Shown: positions 27,642 through 39,997 of the stretch, one piece after another | Position numbering within the stretch: position 1 is the first letter of the stretch | How the letters are laid out: the number at the start of each line of letters is the position of its first letter | Assembly (NCBI RefSeq): GCF_051401765.1 | Contig: NW_027480429.1 | Coordinates: 10,730,157 to 10,794,156 of the forward strand | Length of the DNA: 64,000 bases | From: Calliopsis andreniformis | Lineage: Eukaryota > Arthropoda > Insecta > Hymenoptera > Andrenidae | Direction of reading: 5' to 3' | Notes under the pieces: model-generated | What the model saw: only the letters and a program-made list of their open reading frames with translations | Told to the model about the DNA's origin: nothing | Databases searched by the model: none | Position numbers and translations under genes: made by a program

Positions 27642-27881
27642 TCCATGTTCCGGGCAACCTAGGCTTCACTCTAGGCCGTTGCTCCACCAGATCGAATAGT
27701 TAGGGCCTTAGAATTCAACGCCAGAAGCATAAAATACAAAATAAATAGAACTGTTTTTCCATTGTATAAAACGAATAATTGCTACCAGTGTAAAAGTTAT
27801 GGTCATTTCTACGTTCCGGGTAACCTAGGGTTCACTGTAGGGCGTTGCTCCACCAGATCGAATAGTTAGGGCCTTAGAAGT
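27256..27881. repeat. 30-monomer-offset block, copy A
   Basis: Repeated at 32,236-32,861, offset 4,980 bp. The pair shares the GATTAGTCAGGGCC, AAACGTACAAC and GGTTCACTGTAGGGCG variants. A further related copy of its first half starts near 34,730. Confidence 0.82.
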
Positions 27882-28028
27882 CAACGCCCGAAGCATAAAA
27901 TACAAAATAAATGGAACAGTTTTTCCATTGTATAAAACGAATAATGGCAGTCAGAGTGAAAGTTATGGTCATTTCTACTTTCCGGGCAACCTAGGATTCA
28001 CCCTAGGGCGTTGCTCCAACAGATTGAA

Positions 28029-28389
28029 TAGTTAGGGCCTAAGAAGTCAACGCCAGAAGCATAAAATACAATATAAATATAACAGTTTTTCCATCGTATA
28101 AAACGAATAATAGCAACGAGTGTGAAAGTTATGGTCATTTCTACGTTCCGGGCGACCTAGTCTTCAGTCTGGGGCGCTGTTCCACCAGATCGAATAGTTA
28201 GGGCCTAAGAAGTCAACGCCAGAAGCATAAAATACAATATAAATATAACAGTTTTTCCATCGTATAAAACGAATAATAGCAACCAGTGTGAAAGTTATGG
28301 TCATTTCTACGTTCCGGGCGACCTAGTCTTCAGTCTGGGGCGTTGTTCCACCAGATCGAATAGTTAGGGCCTAAGAAGTCAACGCCTGA
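28029..28389. repeat. Tandem single-monomer duplication (CTAGTCTTCAG variant)
   Basis: Two adjacent monomers are the same at an offset of exactly 166 bp over about 195 bp each, apart from two substitutions (CAACGAG versus CAACCAG, and GGCGCTG versus GGCGTTG). Neighbouring monomers elsewhere in the array differ at many positions, so this pair is best explained by a recent one-monomer unequal exchange. Confidence 0.88.
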
Positions 28390-29362
28390 AGCATAAAATG
28401 CAATAAAAATACAACAGTTTTTTCACCGTATAACAGGAATAATTGCAACAAGCGTGAAGGTAATGGTCATTTCTGCGTTCCGGGCAACCTAGGCTTCACC
28501 CTAGGGCGTTTTTCCACCAAATCGAATAGTTAGGGCCTAAGAAGTGAACGCCAGAAGCATAAAATACAATATAAATACAACAGTTTTACCATCATATATA
28601 ACGAATAATTGCAACCAGGATGAAAGTTATGGTCATTTCTACTTTCCGGGCAACCTAGGCTTCACCCTAGCGCGCTGCTCCAACAGATTGATTAGTTAGG
28701 GCCTTAGAAGTCAATGCCCGAAGCATAAAATGCAATAAAAGTACAACAGTTCTTCCATCATATAACAGGAATAATTGCAAACAGTGTGAAAGTAATGGTC
28801 ATTACCATGTTCCCGGCAACCTAGGCTTCACTCTAGGGCGTTGCTCCACCTGATCGAATAGTTAGGGCCTTAGAAGTCAACGCCAGAAACCTAAAATACA
28901 ATAAAGATGCAACAGTTTTTCCATAGTATAAAACGAATAATTGCAAACAGTCTGAAAGTAATGGTCATTTCTACGTTCCAGGCAACCTAGGCTTCACCCT
29001 AGGGCGTTGTTCCACCAGATCGAATAGGTAGGGCCTAAGAAGTCAACGCCATAAGAATAAAATACAATATAAATATAACAGTTTTTCCATCGTATAAAAC
29101 GAATAATAGCAACCAGTGTGAAGGTTATGGTCATTTCAACGTTCCGGGCAACCTAGGCTTCACTCTAGGGCGTTGCTCCACCAGATCAATCAGTTAGGGC
29201 CTTAGAAGTCAACGCCCGAAGCCTAAAATACAAAATAAATAGAACAGTTTTTCCGTTGTATAAAACGAATAATTGCTACTAGTGTAAAAGCTATGGTCAT
29301 ATCTACGTTCCGGGCAACCTAGGCTTCACTCTAGGGCGTTGCTCCACCAGATCGAATAGTTA
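28376..29362. repeat. 19-monomer-offset block, copy B
   Basis: Matches 25,222-26,208 with few changes, for example ATATATAACG for ATATAAAACG near 28,596 and CATTACCATG for CATTTCCATG near 28,800. It begins right after the tandem pair of nearly identical monomers at 28,029-28,389. Confidence 0.87.
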
Positions 29363-29473
29363 GGTCCTTAGAAGTCAACGCCAGAAGCATAAAATACGAT
29401 ATAAATACAACAGTTTGTCCATCGTAGAAAAGGAATATTTGCAACCAGTGCGATAGTGATGGTCATTTCTGCG

Positions 29474-31581
29474 TTCCGGGCAACCTAGGCTTCACTCTAG
29501 GGCGTTGCTCCACCAGATTCAACAGTTAGGGCCTTAGAAGTCAACGCCCGAAGCATAAAATACAAAATAAATAGTACAGTTTTTGCATCGTATAAAACGA
29601 ATAATTGATACCAGTGTGGAAGTTATGGTCATTTCCACGTTCCGGGCAGCCTAGGCTTCACTCTAGGGCGTTGCTCCACCAGATGGAATAGTTAGGGCCT
29701 TAGAAGTCAACGCCAGATGCATAAAATACAATAAAGATGCAACAGTTTTTCCATCGTATGACAGGAATAATTGCAACCAGGTTGAAAGTAATGGTCATTT
29801 CTACGTTCCAGGCAACGTAGGTTTCACTCTAGGGCGTTGATCCGCCAGAGGGAATAGTTAGGGCCTAAGGAGTCAACTCCAGAAGCATAAAATGCAATGT
29901 AAATACAACAGTTTTTCAATCGTATAAAACGAATAATTGCAACCAGTGTGAAAGTTATGGTCATTTCTACGTTCCGGGCAACCTAGGTTTCACTCTAGGG
30001 CGTCGCTCCAATAGGTCGAATAGCTAGGGACTTAGAATTCAACGCCAGAAGGATAAAATACAATATATGTACAACAGTTTTTTCATCGTATAAAATGCAT
30101 ACTTGCAAACATTGTGAAATTTATGGTCATTTCTACTTTCCGGGCAACCTAGGCTTCACCCTAGGGCGCTGCTCCATCAGATTGAATAGTTAGGGCCTTA
30201 GAACTCAATGCCCGAAGCATAAAATGCAATAAAAGTACAACAGATCTTCCATCATATAACAGGAATAATTGCAACCAGCTTGAATGTGATGGTCATTTCT
30301 ACGTTCCGGGCAACCAAGGCTTCACTCTAGGGCGTTGTCACACCAGATCGAATAGCTACGACCTTAGAAGTCAAAGCCAGAGGCAGAAAATACAATAAAA
30401 GTGCAACAGTTTTTCCACCGTATAGCATGGCTAATTGCAACCAGTGCGAAAGTAATGATCATTTCGACGTTTCGGGCAACCTAGGCTTCACTCTAGGGCG
30501 CTGCTCCACCAGATCGAATAGCTAGGGACTTAGAATTCAACGCTAAAAGCATAAAGTACAATACAGATGCAACAGCTTTTCCATCGTATAACAGGAATAA
30601 TTGCAACCAGTGTGAAGGTAACGGTCTGTCATACGTTCCGGGCAACCTAGGCTTCACTCCAGGGCGTTGCTAAATCAGATCGAATAGATAGGATCTTATA
30701 AGTAAACGCCCGAAGCATAAAGTACAAAATAAATAGAACAGATTTTCCAATGAATAAAACGAATAATAGCAACCAGTGAGAAAGTTAAGGTCATTTCTAC
30801 GTTCCGGGCAACCTAGGCTTCACTCTAGGGCGTTGCACCACCAGATCGAATAGTTAGGGCCTTAGAAGTCAACGCCAGAAGCATAAAAAACAATATAAAT
30901 ACAACAACTTTTCCATCGTATAACAGGAATAATAGCAACCAGTGTGAAAGGTATGATCATTTCGACGTTTCGGGTATCCTAGACTTAACTCAGAGGCGTT
31001 GCTCCACCAGATAGAAGGGTTAGGGCCTTTGAAATCAACGCCAGAAGCATAAACAACAAAATAAATACAACAGCCTTTACATCGTATAAAACGAATAATT
31101 GCAACCTGTGTGAAGGTTATGGTCATATCTATGTTCCGGGCAACATAGGCTTCACTGTAGGGTGTTGCTCGACCAGATCGAATGGGTAGGGCCATAGAAG
31201 TCAACGCCCGAAACATAAAATACAATATAAATACAACAGTTGGTCCATTGTATAAAACGAATACTTGCAAACATTGTGAAAGTTATGGTCATTTCTACGT
31301 TCCAGGCAACCTAGGCTTCACCCTAGGGCGTTGTTCCACCAGATCGAATAGGTAGGGCCTAAGAAGTCAACGCCATAAGAATAAAATACAATATAAATAT
31401 AACAGTTTTTCCATCGTATAAAACGAATAATATCAACCAGTGTGAAAGTTATGGTCATTTCTACGTTCCGGGCGACCTAGTCTTCAGTCTGGGGCGTTGT
31501 TCCACCAGATCGAATAGTTAGGGCCAAAGAAGTCAACGCCAGAAGCATAAAATACAATATAAATATAACAGTTTTTCCATA
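29474..31581. repeat. Central-domain block, copy B (76-monomer offset)
   Basis: Matches 16,858-18,965 with occasional substitutions, for example GTTGGTCCATTG for GTTTGTCCATTG near 31,240 and GGGCCAAAG for GGGCCTAAG near 31,527. It is also the upstream partner of the copy at about 32,994-34,474. Confidence 0.86.
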
Positions 31582-32235
31582 GTATAAAACGAATAATTGC
31601 AAACAGTCTGAAAGTAATGGTCATTTCTACGTTCCAGGCAACCTAGGCTTCACCCTAGGGCGTTGTTCCACCAGATCGAATAGGTAGGGCCTAAGAAGTC
31701 AACGCCATAAGAATAAAATACAATATAAACGTAACAGTTTTTCCATTGTATAAAACGAATAATAGCAACCAGTGTGAAGGTTATGGTCATTTCAACGTTC
31801 CGGGCAATCTGGGCTTCACTCTAGGGCATTGCTCCACCAGATCAATCAGTTAGGGCCTTAGAAGTCAACGCCCGAAGCATCAAATACAAAATAAATAGAA
31901 CAGTTTTTCCATTGTATAAAACGAATAATTGCTACCAGTGTAAAAGCTATGGTCATTTCTACGTTCCGGGCAACCTAGGCTTCACTCTAGGGCGTTGCTC
32001 CACCAGATCGAATAGTTAGGGCCTTAGAAGTCAACGCCTGAAGCATAAAATGCAATATAAATATAACAGTTTTTCCATCGTATAAAACGAATAATAGCAA
32101 CCAGTGTGAAAGTTATGGTCATTTCTACGTTCCGGGCTTCGTAGGCTTCACCCCATTGCGTTGCTCCACCACATCGAATAGCTACGGCCTTAGAAGTCAA
32201 CGCCTGAAGCATAAAATGCAATAAAAATACCACAG

Positions 32236-32861
32236 GTTTTTCACTGTATAACAGGAATAATTGCAACAAGCGTGAAGGTAATGGTCATTTCTGCGTTCCG
32301 GGCAACCTAGGCTTCACGCTAGGGCGTTGTTCCACCAAATCGAATAGTTAGGGCCTAAGAAGTGAACGCCAGAAGCATAAAATACAATATAAATACAACA
32401 GTTTTTCCATCATATAAAACGAATAATTGCAACCAGGATGAAAGTTATGGTCATTTCTACCTTCCGGGCAACCTAGGCTTCACCCTAGGGCGCTGCTCCA
32501 ACAGATTGATTAGTCAGGGCCTTAGAAGTCAATGCCGGAAGCATAAAATGCAATAAACGTACAACAGTTCTTCCATCATATAACAGGAATAATTGCAACC
32601 AGTGTGAAAGTAATGGTCATTTCCATGTTCCGGGCAACCTAGGCTTCACTCTAGGCCGTTGCTCCACCAGATCGAATAGTTAGGGCCTTAGAATTCAACG
32701 CCAGAAGCATAAAATGCAAAATAAATAGAACTGTTTTTCCATTGTATAAAACGAATAATTGCTACCAGTGTAAAAGTTATGGTCATTTCTACGTTCCGGG
32801 TAACCTAGGGTTCACTGTAGGGCGTTGCTCCACCAGATCGAATAGTTAGGGCCTTAGAAGT
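32236..32861. repeat. 30-monomer-offset block, copy B
   Basis: Matches 27,256-27,881. Downstream of 32,861 the resemblance passes to 19,490-19,975 (offset 13,280 bp, 80 monomers), seen in the GTCCACGCCAGAAGAATAAA monomer. This unit therefore joins material with two different partners. Confidence 0.8.
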
Positions 32862-32993
32862 CCACGCCAGAAGAATAAAATACGATAAAGATGCAACAGT
32901 TTTTCCATCGTATAAAACGAATAATTGCAACCAGTGTGAAATTTATGGTCATTCCTACATTCCGAGCAACCTAGAATTCACTCTAGAGCGTTT

Positions 32994-35900
32994 CTCCACC
33001 AGATCGAATAGTTAGGTCCTTAGAAGTCAACGCCAGAAGCATAAAATACGATATAAATACAACAGTTTGTCCATCGTAGAAAAGGAATATTTGCAACCAG
33101 TGCGATAGTGATGGTCATTTCTGCGTTCCGGGCAACCTAGGCTTCACTCTAGGGCGTTGCTCCACCAGATTCAACAGTTAGGGCCTTAGAAGTCAACGCC
33201 CGAAGCATAAAATACAAAATAAATAGTACAGTTTTTGCATCGTATAAAACGAATAATTGATACCAGTGTGGAAGTTATGGTCATTTCCACGTTCCGGGCA
33301 GCCTAGGCTTCACTCTAGGGCGTTGCTCCACCAGATGGAATAGTTAGGGCCTTAGAAGTCAACGCCAGATGCATAAAATACAATAAAGATGCAACAGTTT
33401 TTCCATCGTATGACAGGAATAATTGCAACCAGGTTGAAAGTAATGGTCATTTCTACGTTCCGGGCAACCAAGGCTTCACTCTAGGGCGTTGTCACACCAG
33501 ATCGAATAGCTACGACCTTAGAAGTCAAAGCCAGAGGCAGAAAATACAATAAAAGTGCAACAGTTTTTCCACCGTATAGCATGGCTAATTGCAACCAGTG
33601 CGAAAGTAATGATCATTTCGACGTTTCGGGCAACCTAGGCTTCACTCTAGGGCGCTGCTCCACCAGATCGAATAGCTAGGGACTTAGAATTCAACGCTAA
33701 AAGCATAAAGTACAATACAGATGCAACAGCTTTTCCATCGTATAACAGGAATAATTGCAACCAGTGTGAAGGTAACGGTCTGTCATACGTTCCGGGCAAC
33801 CTAGGCTTCACTCCAGGGCGTTGCTAAATCAGATCGAATAGATAGGATCTTATAAGTAAACGCCCGAAGCATAAAGTACAAAATAAATAGAACAGATTTT
33901 CCAATGAATAAAACGAATAATAGCATCCAGTGAGAAAGTTAAGGTCATTTCTACGTTCCGGGCAACCTAGGCTTCACTCTAGGGCGTTGCACCACCAGAT
34001 CGAATAGTTAGGGCCTTAGAAGTCAACGCCAGAAGCATAAAAAACAATATAAATACAACAACTTTTCCATCGTATAACAGGAATAATAGCAACCAGTGTG
34101 AAAGGTATGATCATTTCGACGTTTCGGGTATCCTAGACTTAACTCAGAGGCGTTGCTCCACCAGATAGAAGGGTTAGGGCCTTTGAAATCAACGCCAGAA
34201 GCATAAACAACAAAATAAATACAACAGCCTTTACATCGTATAAAACGAATAATTGCAACCTGTGTGAAGGTTATGGTCATATCTATGTTCCGGGCAACAT
34301 AGGCTTCACTGTAGGGTGTTGCTCCACCAGATCGAATGGGTAGGGCCATAGAAGTCAACGCCCGAAACATAAAATACAATATAAATACAACAGTTTGTCC
34401 ATTGTATAAAACGAATACTTGCAAACATTGTGAAAGTTATGGTCATTTCTACGTTCCAGGCAACCTAGGCTTCACTCTAGGGCGTTGTTCCACCAGATCG
34501 AATAGTTAGGGCCTAAGAAGTCAACGCCAGAAGCATAAAATACATTATAAATATAACAGTTTTTCCATCGTATAAAACGAATAATAGCAACCAGTGTGAA
34601 AGGTATGGTCATTTCAACGTTCCGGGCTTCCTAGGCTTCACTCTATGGCGTTGCTCCACCACATCGAATAGCTACGGCCTTAGAAGTCAACGCCTGAAGC
34701 ATAAAATGCAATAAAAATACAACAGTTTTTTCACCGTATAACAGGAATAATTGCAACAAGCGTGAAGGTAATGGTCATTTCTGCGTTCCGGGCAACCTAG
34801 GCTTCACCCTAGGGCGTTGTTCCACCAAATCGAATAGTTAGGGCCTAAGAAGTGAACGCCAGAAGCATAAAATACAATATAAATACAACAGTTTTTCCAT
34901 CATATAAAACGAATAATTGCAACCAGGATGAAAGTTATGGTCATTTCTACTTTCCGGGCAACCTAGGCTTCACCCTAGGGCGCTGCTCCAACAGATTGAT
35001 TAGTCAGGGCCTTAGAAGTCAATGCCCGAAGCATAAAATGCAATAAACGTACAACAGTTCTTCCATCATATAACAGGAATAATTGCAACCAGTGTGAAAG
35101 TAATGGTCATTTCCATGATCCCGGCAACCTAGGCTTCACTCTAGGGCGTTGCTCCACCTGATCGAATAGTTAGGGCATTAGAAGTCAACGCCAGAAGCCT
35201 AAAATACAATAGAGATGCAACAGTCTTTCCATAGTATAAAACGAATAATTGCAAACAGTCTGAAAGTAATGGTCATTTCTACGTTCCAGGCAACCTAGGC
35301 TTCACCCTAGGGCGTTGTTCCACCAGATCGAATAGGTAGGGCCTAAGAAGTCAACGCCATAAGAATAAAATACAATATAAACGTAACAGTTTTTCCATTG
35401 TATAAAACGAATAATAGCAACCAGTGTGAAGGTTATGGTCATTTCAACGTTCCGGGCAATCTGGGCTTCACTCTAGGGCGTTGCTCCACCAGATCAATCA
35501 GTTAGGGCCTTAGAAGTCAACGCCCGAAGCATCAAATACAAAATAAATAGAACAGTTTTTCCATTGTATAAAACGAATAATTGCTACCAGTGTAAAAGCT
35601 ATGGTCATTTCTACGTTCCGGGCAACCTAGGCTTCACTCTAGGGCGTTGCTCCACCAGATCGAATAGTTAGGGCCTTAGAAGTCAACGCCTGAAGCATAA
35701 AATGCAATATAAATATAACAGTTTTTCCATCGTATAAAACGAATAATAGCAACCAGTGTGAAAGTTATGGTCATTTCTACGTTCCGGGCTTCGTAGGCTT
35801 CACTCCATTGCGTTGCTCCACCACATCGAATAGCTACGGCCTTAGAAGTCAACGCCTGAAGCATAAAATGCAATAAAAATACCACAGGTTTTTCACTGTA

Positions 35901-36304
35901 TAACAGGAATAATTGCAACAAGCGTGAAGGTAATGGTCATTTCTGCGTTCCGGGCAACCTAGGCTTCACCCTAGGGCGTTGTTCCACCAAATCGAATAGT
36001 TAGGGCCTAAGAAGTGAACGCCAGAAGCATAAAATACAATATAAATACAACAGTTTTACCATCATATAAAACGAATAATTGCAACCAGGATGAAAGCTAT
36101 GGTCATTTCTACTTTCCGGGCAACCTAGGCTTCACCCTAGGGCGCTGCTCCAACAGATTGATTAGTTAGGGCCTTAGAAGTCAATGCCCGAATCATAAAA
36201 TGCAATAAAAGTACAACAGTTCTTCCATCATATAACAGGAATAATTGCAACCAGTGTGAAAGTAATGGTCATTTCCATGTTCCCGGCAACCTAGGCTTCA
36301 CCCT
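32994..36304. repeat. 22-monomer higher-order repeat, unit 2 with internal rearrangement
   Basis: Relative to unit 1, three monomers (498 bp, about 29,810-30,290 there) are missing near 33,445-33,461, where the TTGAAAGTAATGGTCATTTC monomer joins the GCAACCAAGG monomer. After about 34,474 the offset returns to 3,652 bp, so three monomers have been gained between 34,474 and 35,228. Here the CACCATAAG-type and ACATTATAAATATAAC-type monomers differ from the partner order. Confidence 0.8.
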
Positions 36305-38840
36305 AGGGCGTTGTTCCACCAGATCGAATAGGTAGGGTCTAAGGAGTCAACGCCATAAGAATAAAATACAATATAAATATAACAGTTTTTCCATCGTATA
36401 AAACGAATAATAGCAACCAGTGTGAAAGTTATGGTCATTTCAACGTACCGGGCAGCCTAGGCTTCACTCTAGGGCGTTGCTCCACCTGATCGAATAGTTA
36501 GGGCATTAGAAGTCAACGCCAGAAGCCTAAAATACAATAAAGATGCAACAGTTTTTCCATAGTATAAAACGAATAATTGCAAACAGTCTGAAATTAATGG
36601 TCATTTCTACGTTCCAGGCAACCTAGGCTTCACCCTAGGGCGTTGGTCCACCAGATCGAATAGGTAGGGCCTAAGAAGTCAACGCCACAAGAATAAAATA
36701 CAATATAAACAAAACAGTTTTTCCATCGTATAAAACGAATAATAGCAACCAGTGTGAAGGTTATGGTCATTTCAACGTTCCGGGCAATCTAGGTTTCACT
36801 CTAGGGCGTTGCTCCACCAGATCAATCAGTTAGGGCCTTAGAAGTCAACGCCCGAAGCATAAAATACAAAATAAATAGAACAGTTTTTCCATTGTATAAA
36901 ACGAATAATTGCTACCAGTGTAAAAGCTATGGTCATTTCTACGTTCCGGGCAACCTAGGCTTCACTCTAGGGCGTTGCTCCACCAGATCGAATAGTTAGG
37001 GCCTTAGAAGTCCACGCCAAAAGCATAAAATACGATAAAGATGCAACAGTTTTTCCATCGTATAAAACGAATAATTGCCACCAGTGTGAAATTTATGGTC
37101 ATTCCTACATTCCGAGCAACCTAGACTTCACTCTAGAGCGTTGCTCCACCGGATCGAAAGTTAGGTCCTTAGAAGTCAACGCCAGAAGCATAAAATACGA
37201 TATAAATACAACAGTTTGTCCATCGTAGAACAGGAATATTTGCAACCAGTGCGAAAGTTATGGTCATTTCTGCGTTCCGGGCAACCTAGGCTTCACTCTA
37301 GGGCGTTGCTCCACCGGAATCAACAGTTAGGGCCTTAGAAGTCTACGCCCGAAGCATAAAATACAAAATAAATGGAACAGTTTTTCCATTGTATAAAACG
37401 AATAATAGCAATCAGTGTGAAAGTTATGGTCATTTCTACTTTCCGGGCAACCTAGGATTCACCCTAGGCCGTTGCTCCAACAGATTGAATAGTTAGGGCC
37501 TAAGAAGTCAACGCCAGAAGCATAAAATACAATATAAATAGAACAGTTTTTCCATCGTATAAAACGAATAATAGAAAATAGTGTGAAAGTTATGGTCATT
37601 TCTACGTTCCGGGCGAACTAGTCTTCAGTCTGGGGCGTTGTTCCACCAGATCGAATAGTTAGGGCCTAAGAAGTCAACGCCAGAAGCATAAAATACAATA
37701 TAAATATAACAGTTTTTCCATCGTATAAAACGAATAATAGCAACCAGTGTGAAAGTTATGGTCATTTCTACGTTCCGGGCTTCCTAGGCTTCACTCTATG
37801 GCGTTGCTCCACCACATCGAATAGCTACGGCCTTAGAAGTCAACGCCTGAAGCATAAAACACGATATAAATACAACAGTTTGTCCATCGTAGAACAGGAA
37901 TATTTGCAACCAGTGCGAAAGTAATGGTCATTTCTGCGTTCCGGGCAACCTAGGCTTCACTCTAGGGCGTTGCTCCACCAGAATCAACAGCTAGGGCCTT
38001 AAAAGTCAAAGCCAGAAGCATAAAATACAAAATAAATGGAACAGTTTTTCCATTGTATAAAACGAATAATAGCAATCAGTGTGAAAGTTATGGTCATTTC
38101 TACGTTCCGGGCTTCCTAGGCTTCACTCTATGGCGTTGCTCCACCACATCGAATAGCTACGGCCTTAGAAGTCAACGCCTGAAGCATAAAATACAATATA
38201 AATATAACAGTTTTTCCATCGTATAAAACGAATAATAGCAACCAGTGTGAAAGTTATGGTCATTTCTACGTTCCGGGCGACCTAGTCTTCAGTCTGGGGC
38301 GTTGTTCCACCAGATCGAATAGTTAGGGCCTAAGAAGTCAACGCCAGAAGCATAAAATACAATATAAATATAACAGTTTTTCCATCGAATAAAACGAATA
38401 ATTGCAACCAGTGTGAAATATATGGTCATTTCTACGTTCCGAGCAACCTAGACTTCACTCTAGAGCGTTGCTCCACCAGATCGAATAGTTAGGTCCTTAG
38501 AAGTCAACGCCAGAAGCATAAAATACGATATAAATACAACAGTTTGTCCATCGTAGAACAGGAATATTTGCAACCAGTGCGAAAGTTATGGTCATTTCTG
38601 CGTTCCGGGCAACCTAGGCTTCACTCTAGGGCGTTGCTCCACCAGAATCAACAGTTAGGGCCTTAGAAGTCAACGCCCGAAGCATAAAATACAAAATAAA
38701 TGGAACAGTTTTTCCATTGTATAAAACGAATAATAGCAATCAGTGTGAAAGTTATGGTCATTTCTACTTTCCGGGCGACCTAGGCTTCACCCTAGGGCGT
38801 TGCTCCAACAGATTGAATAGTTAGGGCCTTAGAAGTCAAT
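35998..38840. repeat. Right part of the central domain
   Basis: This stretch consists of mixed variants of the central family with short-range copies. Positions 37,060-37,500 match about 38,390-38,830, eight monomers away, and both carry the GTTAGGTCCTTAG marker and the GAATCAACAG variant. A two-base deletion (GATCGAAAGTTAGG near 37,157) marks only the first copy. The last CTAGTCTTCAG monomer of the window is near 38,285. No gene is present. Confidence 0.78.
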
Positions 38841-39037
38841 GCCCGAAGCATAAAATACAATATAAATACAACAGTTTTTCCATCTTGTAAAACGAATAAT
38901 TGCAACCAGTATGAAAGTTATGGTCATTTCTACTTTCCGGGCAACCTAGGCATCACCCTGGGGCGCTGCTCCAACAGATTGAATAGTTTGGAACTTAGAA
39001 GTCAATGCCCGAAGCATAAAATGCAATAAAAATACAA

Positions 39038-39233
39038 CAGTTTTTCCAGCATATAAAACGAATAAATGCAACCAGTATGAAAGTTATGGTCATTTCTACT
39101 TTCCGGGCAACCTAGGCTTCACCCTCGGGCATTGCTCCAACAGATTGAACAGTTAGGGCCTTAGAAGTCAATGCCCGAAGCATAAAATGCAATAAAAATA
39201 CAACAGTTTTTCCATCGTATAAAACGAATAATT
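39038..39233. repeat. CCAGCATATAAAACG / CCTCGGGCATTG monomer, first copy
   Basis: This rare monomer opens the right-hand domain and recurs at 41,863-42,058 (17 monomers). Its TTTCCAGCATATAAAACG half and its CACCCTCGGGCATTG half also occur separately in later monomers (for example 44,270 and 45,690), as if exchanged within the unit. Confidence 0.75.
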
Positions 39234-39997
39234 GCAACCAGTGTGAAAGTAATGGTCATTTCTACGTTCAGGGCACCCTAGGCGTCACTCTAGGGCGTTG
39301 CTCCACCACATCTAATAGCTGCGGCCTTAGAAGTCAACGCCAGAGGCATAAAATACGATATAAATACAACAGTTTTTCCATCGTATAACTAGATTAATTG
39401 CAACCAGTTTGAAAGTGATGGTCATTTCTCCTTTCCGGGCAACCTAGGCTTCACTCTAGGGCGTTGCTCCACTAGATCGAATAGCTAGGGCCTTAGAAGT
39501 CAACGCGCGAACCATAAAATGCAAAAAAAAAAACAACAGCGTTTCCATTGCATAAAACGAATAATTGCAACAAGTGTGAAAGTTATGGTCATTTCTACAT
39601 TCCGAGCAACCTAGGCTTCACTCTAGGGCGTTGCTCCTCCAGATCGAATAGTTAGTGCCTTAGAAGTCAACACCAGAAGCATAAAATACAATATAAATAC
39701 AACAGCTTTTCCATCGTATAAAACAAATAATTGCAACCAGTATGAAACTTATGGTCATTTCTACTTTCCGAGCAACCTAGGCTTCACCCTAGGGCGTTGC
39801 TCAAACGGATTGAATAGTTAGGGCCTTAGAAGTCAACGCCCGAACCATAAAATGCAAAAAAAAAAAACAACAGCGTTTCAATCGTATAAAACGAGTAATT
39901 GCAACAAGTGTGAAAGTTATGGTCATTTCTACATTCCGAGCAACCTAGGCTTCACTCTAGGGCGTTGCTCCACCAGATCGAATAGTTAGTGCCTTAG

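Larger units (their letters stand above)
29342..32993. repeat. 22-monomer higher-order repeat, unit 1
   Basis: It starts at the GTTAGGTCCTTAG marker monomer and recurs from 32,994 at an offset of 3,652 bp (22 monomers). The offset holds at both ends, at 29,342-29,809 against 32,994-33,461 and at 31,576-32,652 against 35,228-36,304. In between it shifts to 3,154 bp because of internal gain and loss. Confidence 0.82.

Noticed and set aside
18253..34424. A 133-codon minus-strand reading frame conserved in four copies (18,253-18,654; 26,387-26,788; 30,869-31,270; 34,023-34,424)
   Set aside because: It spans about 2.4 monomers, and because 166 is not a multiple of 3 it reads the same repeat in successive frames. 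Its conservation follows from DNA-level block copying. Sister monomers have stops, there is no coding signature and no known domain.
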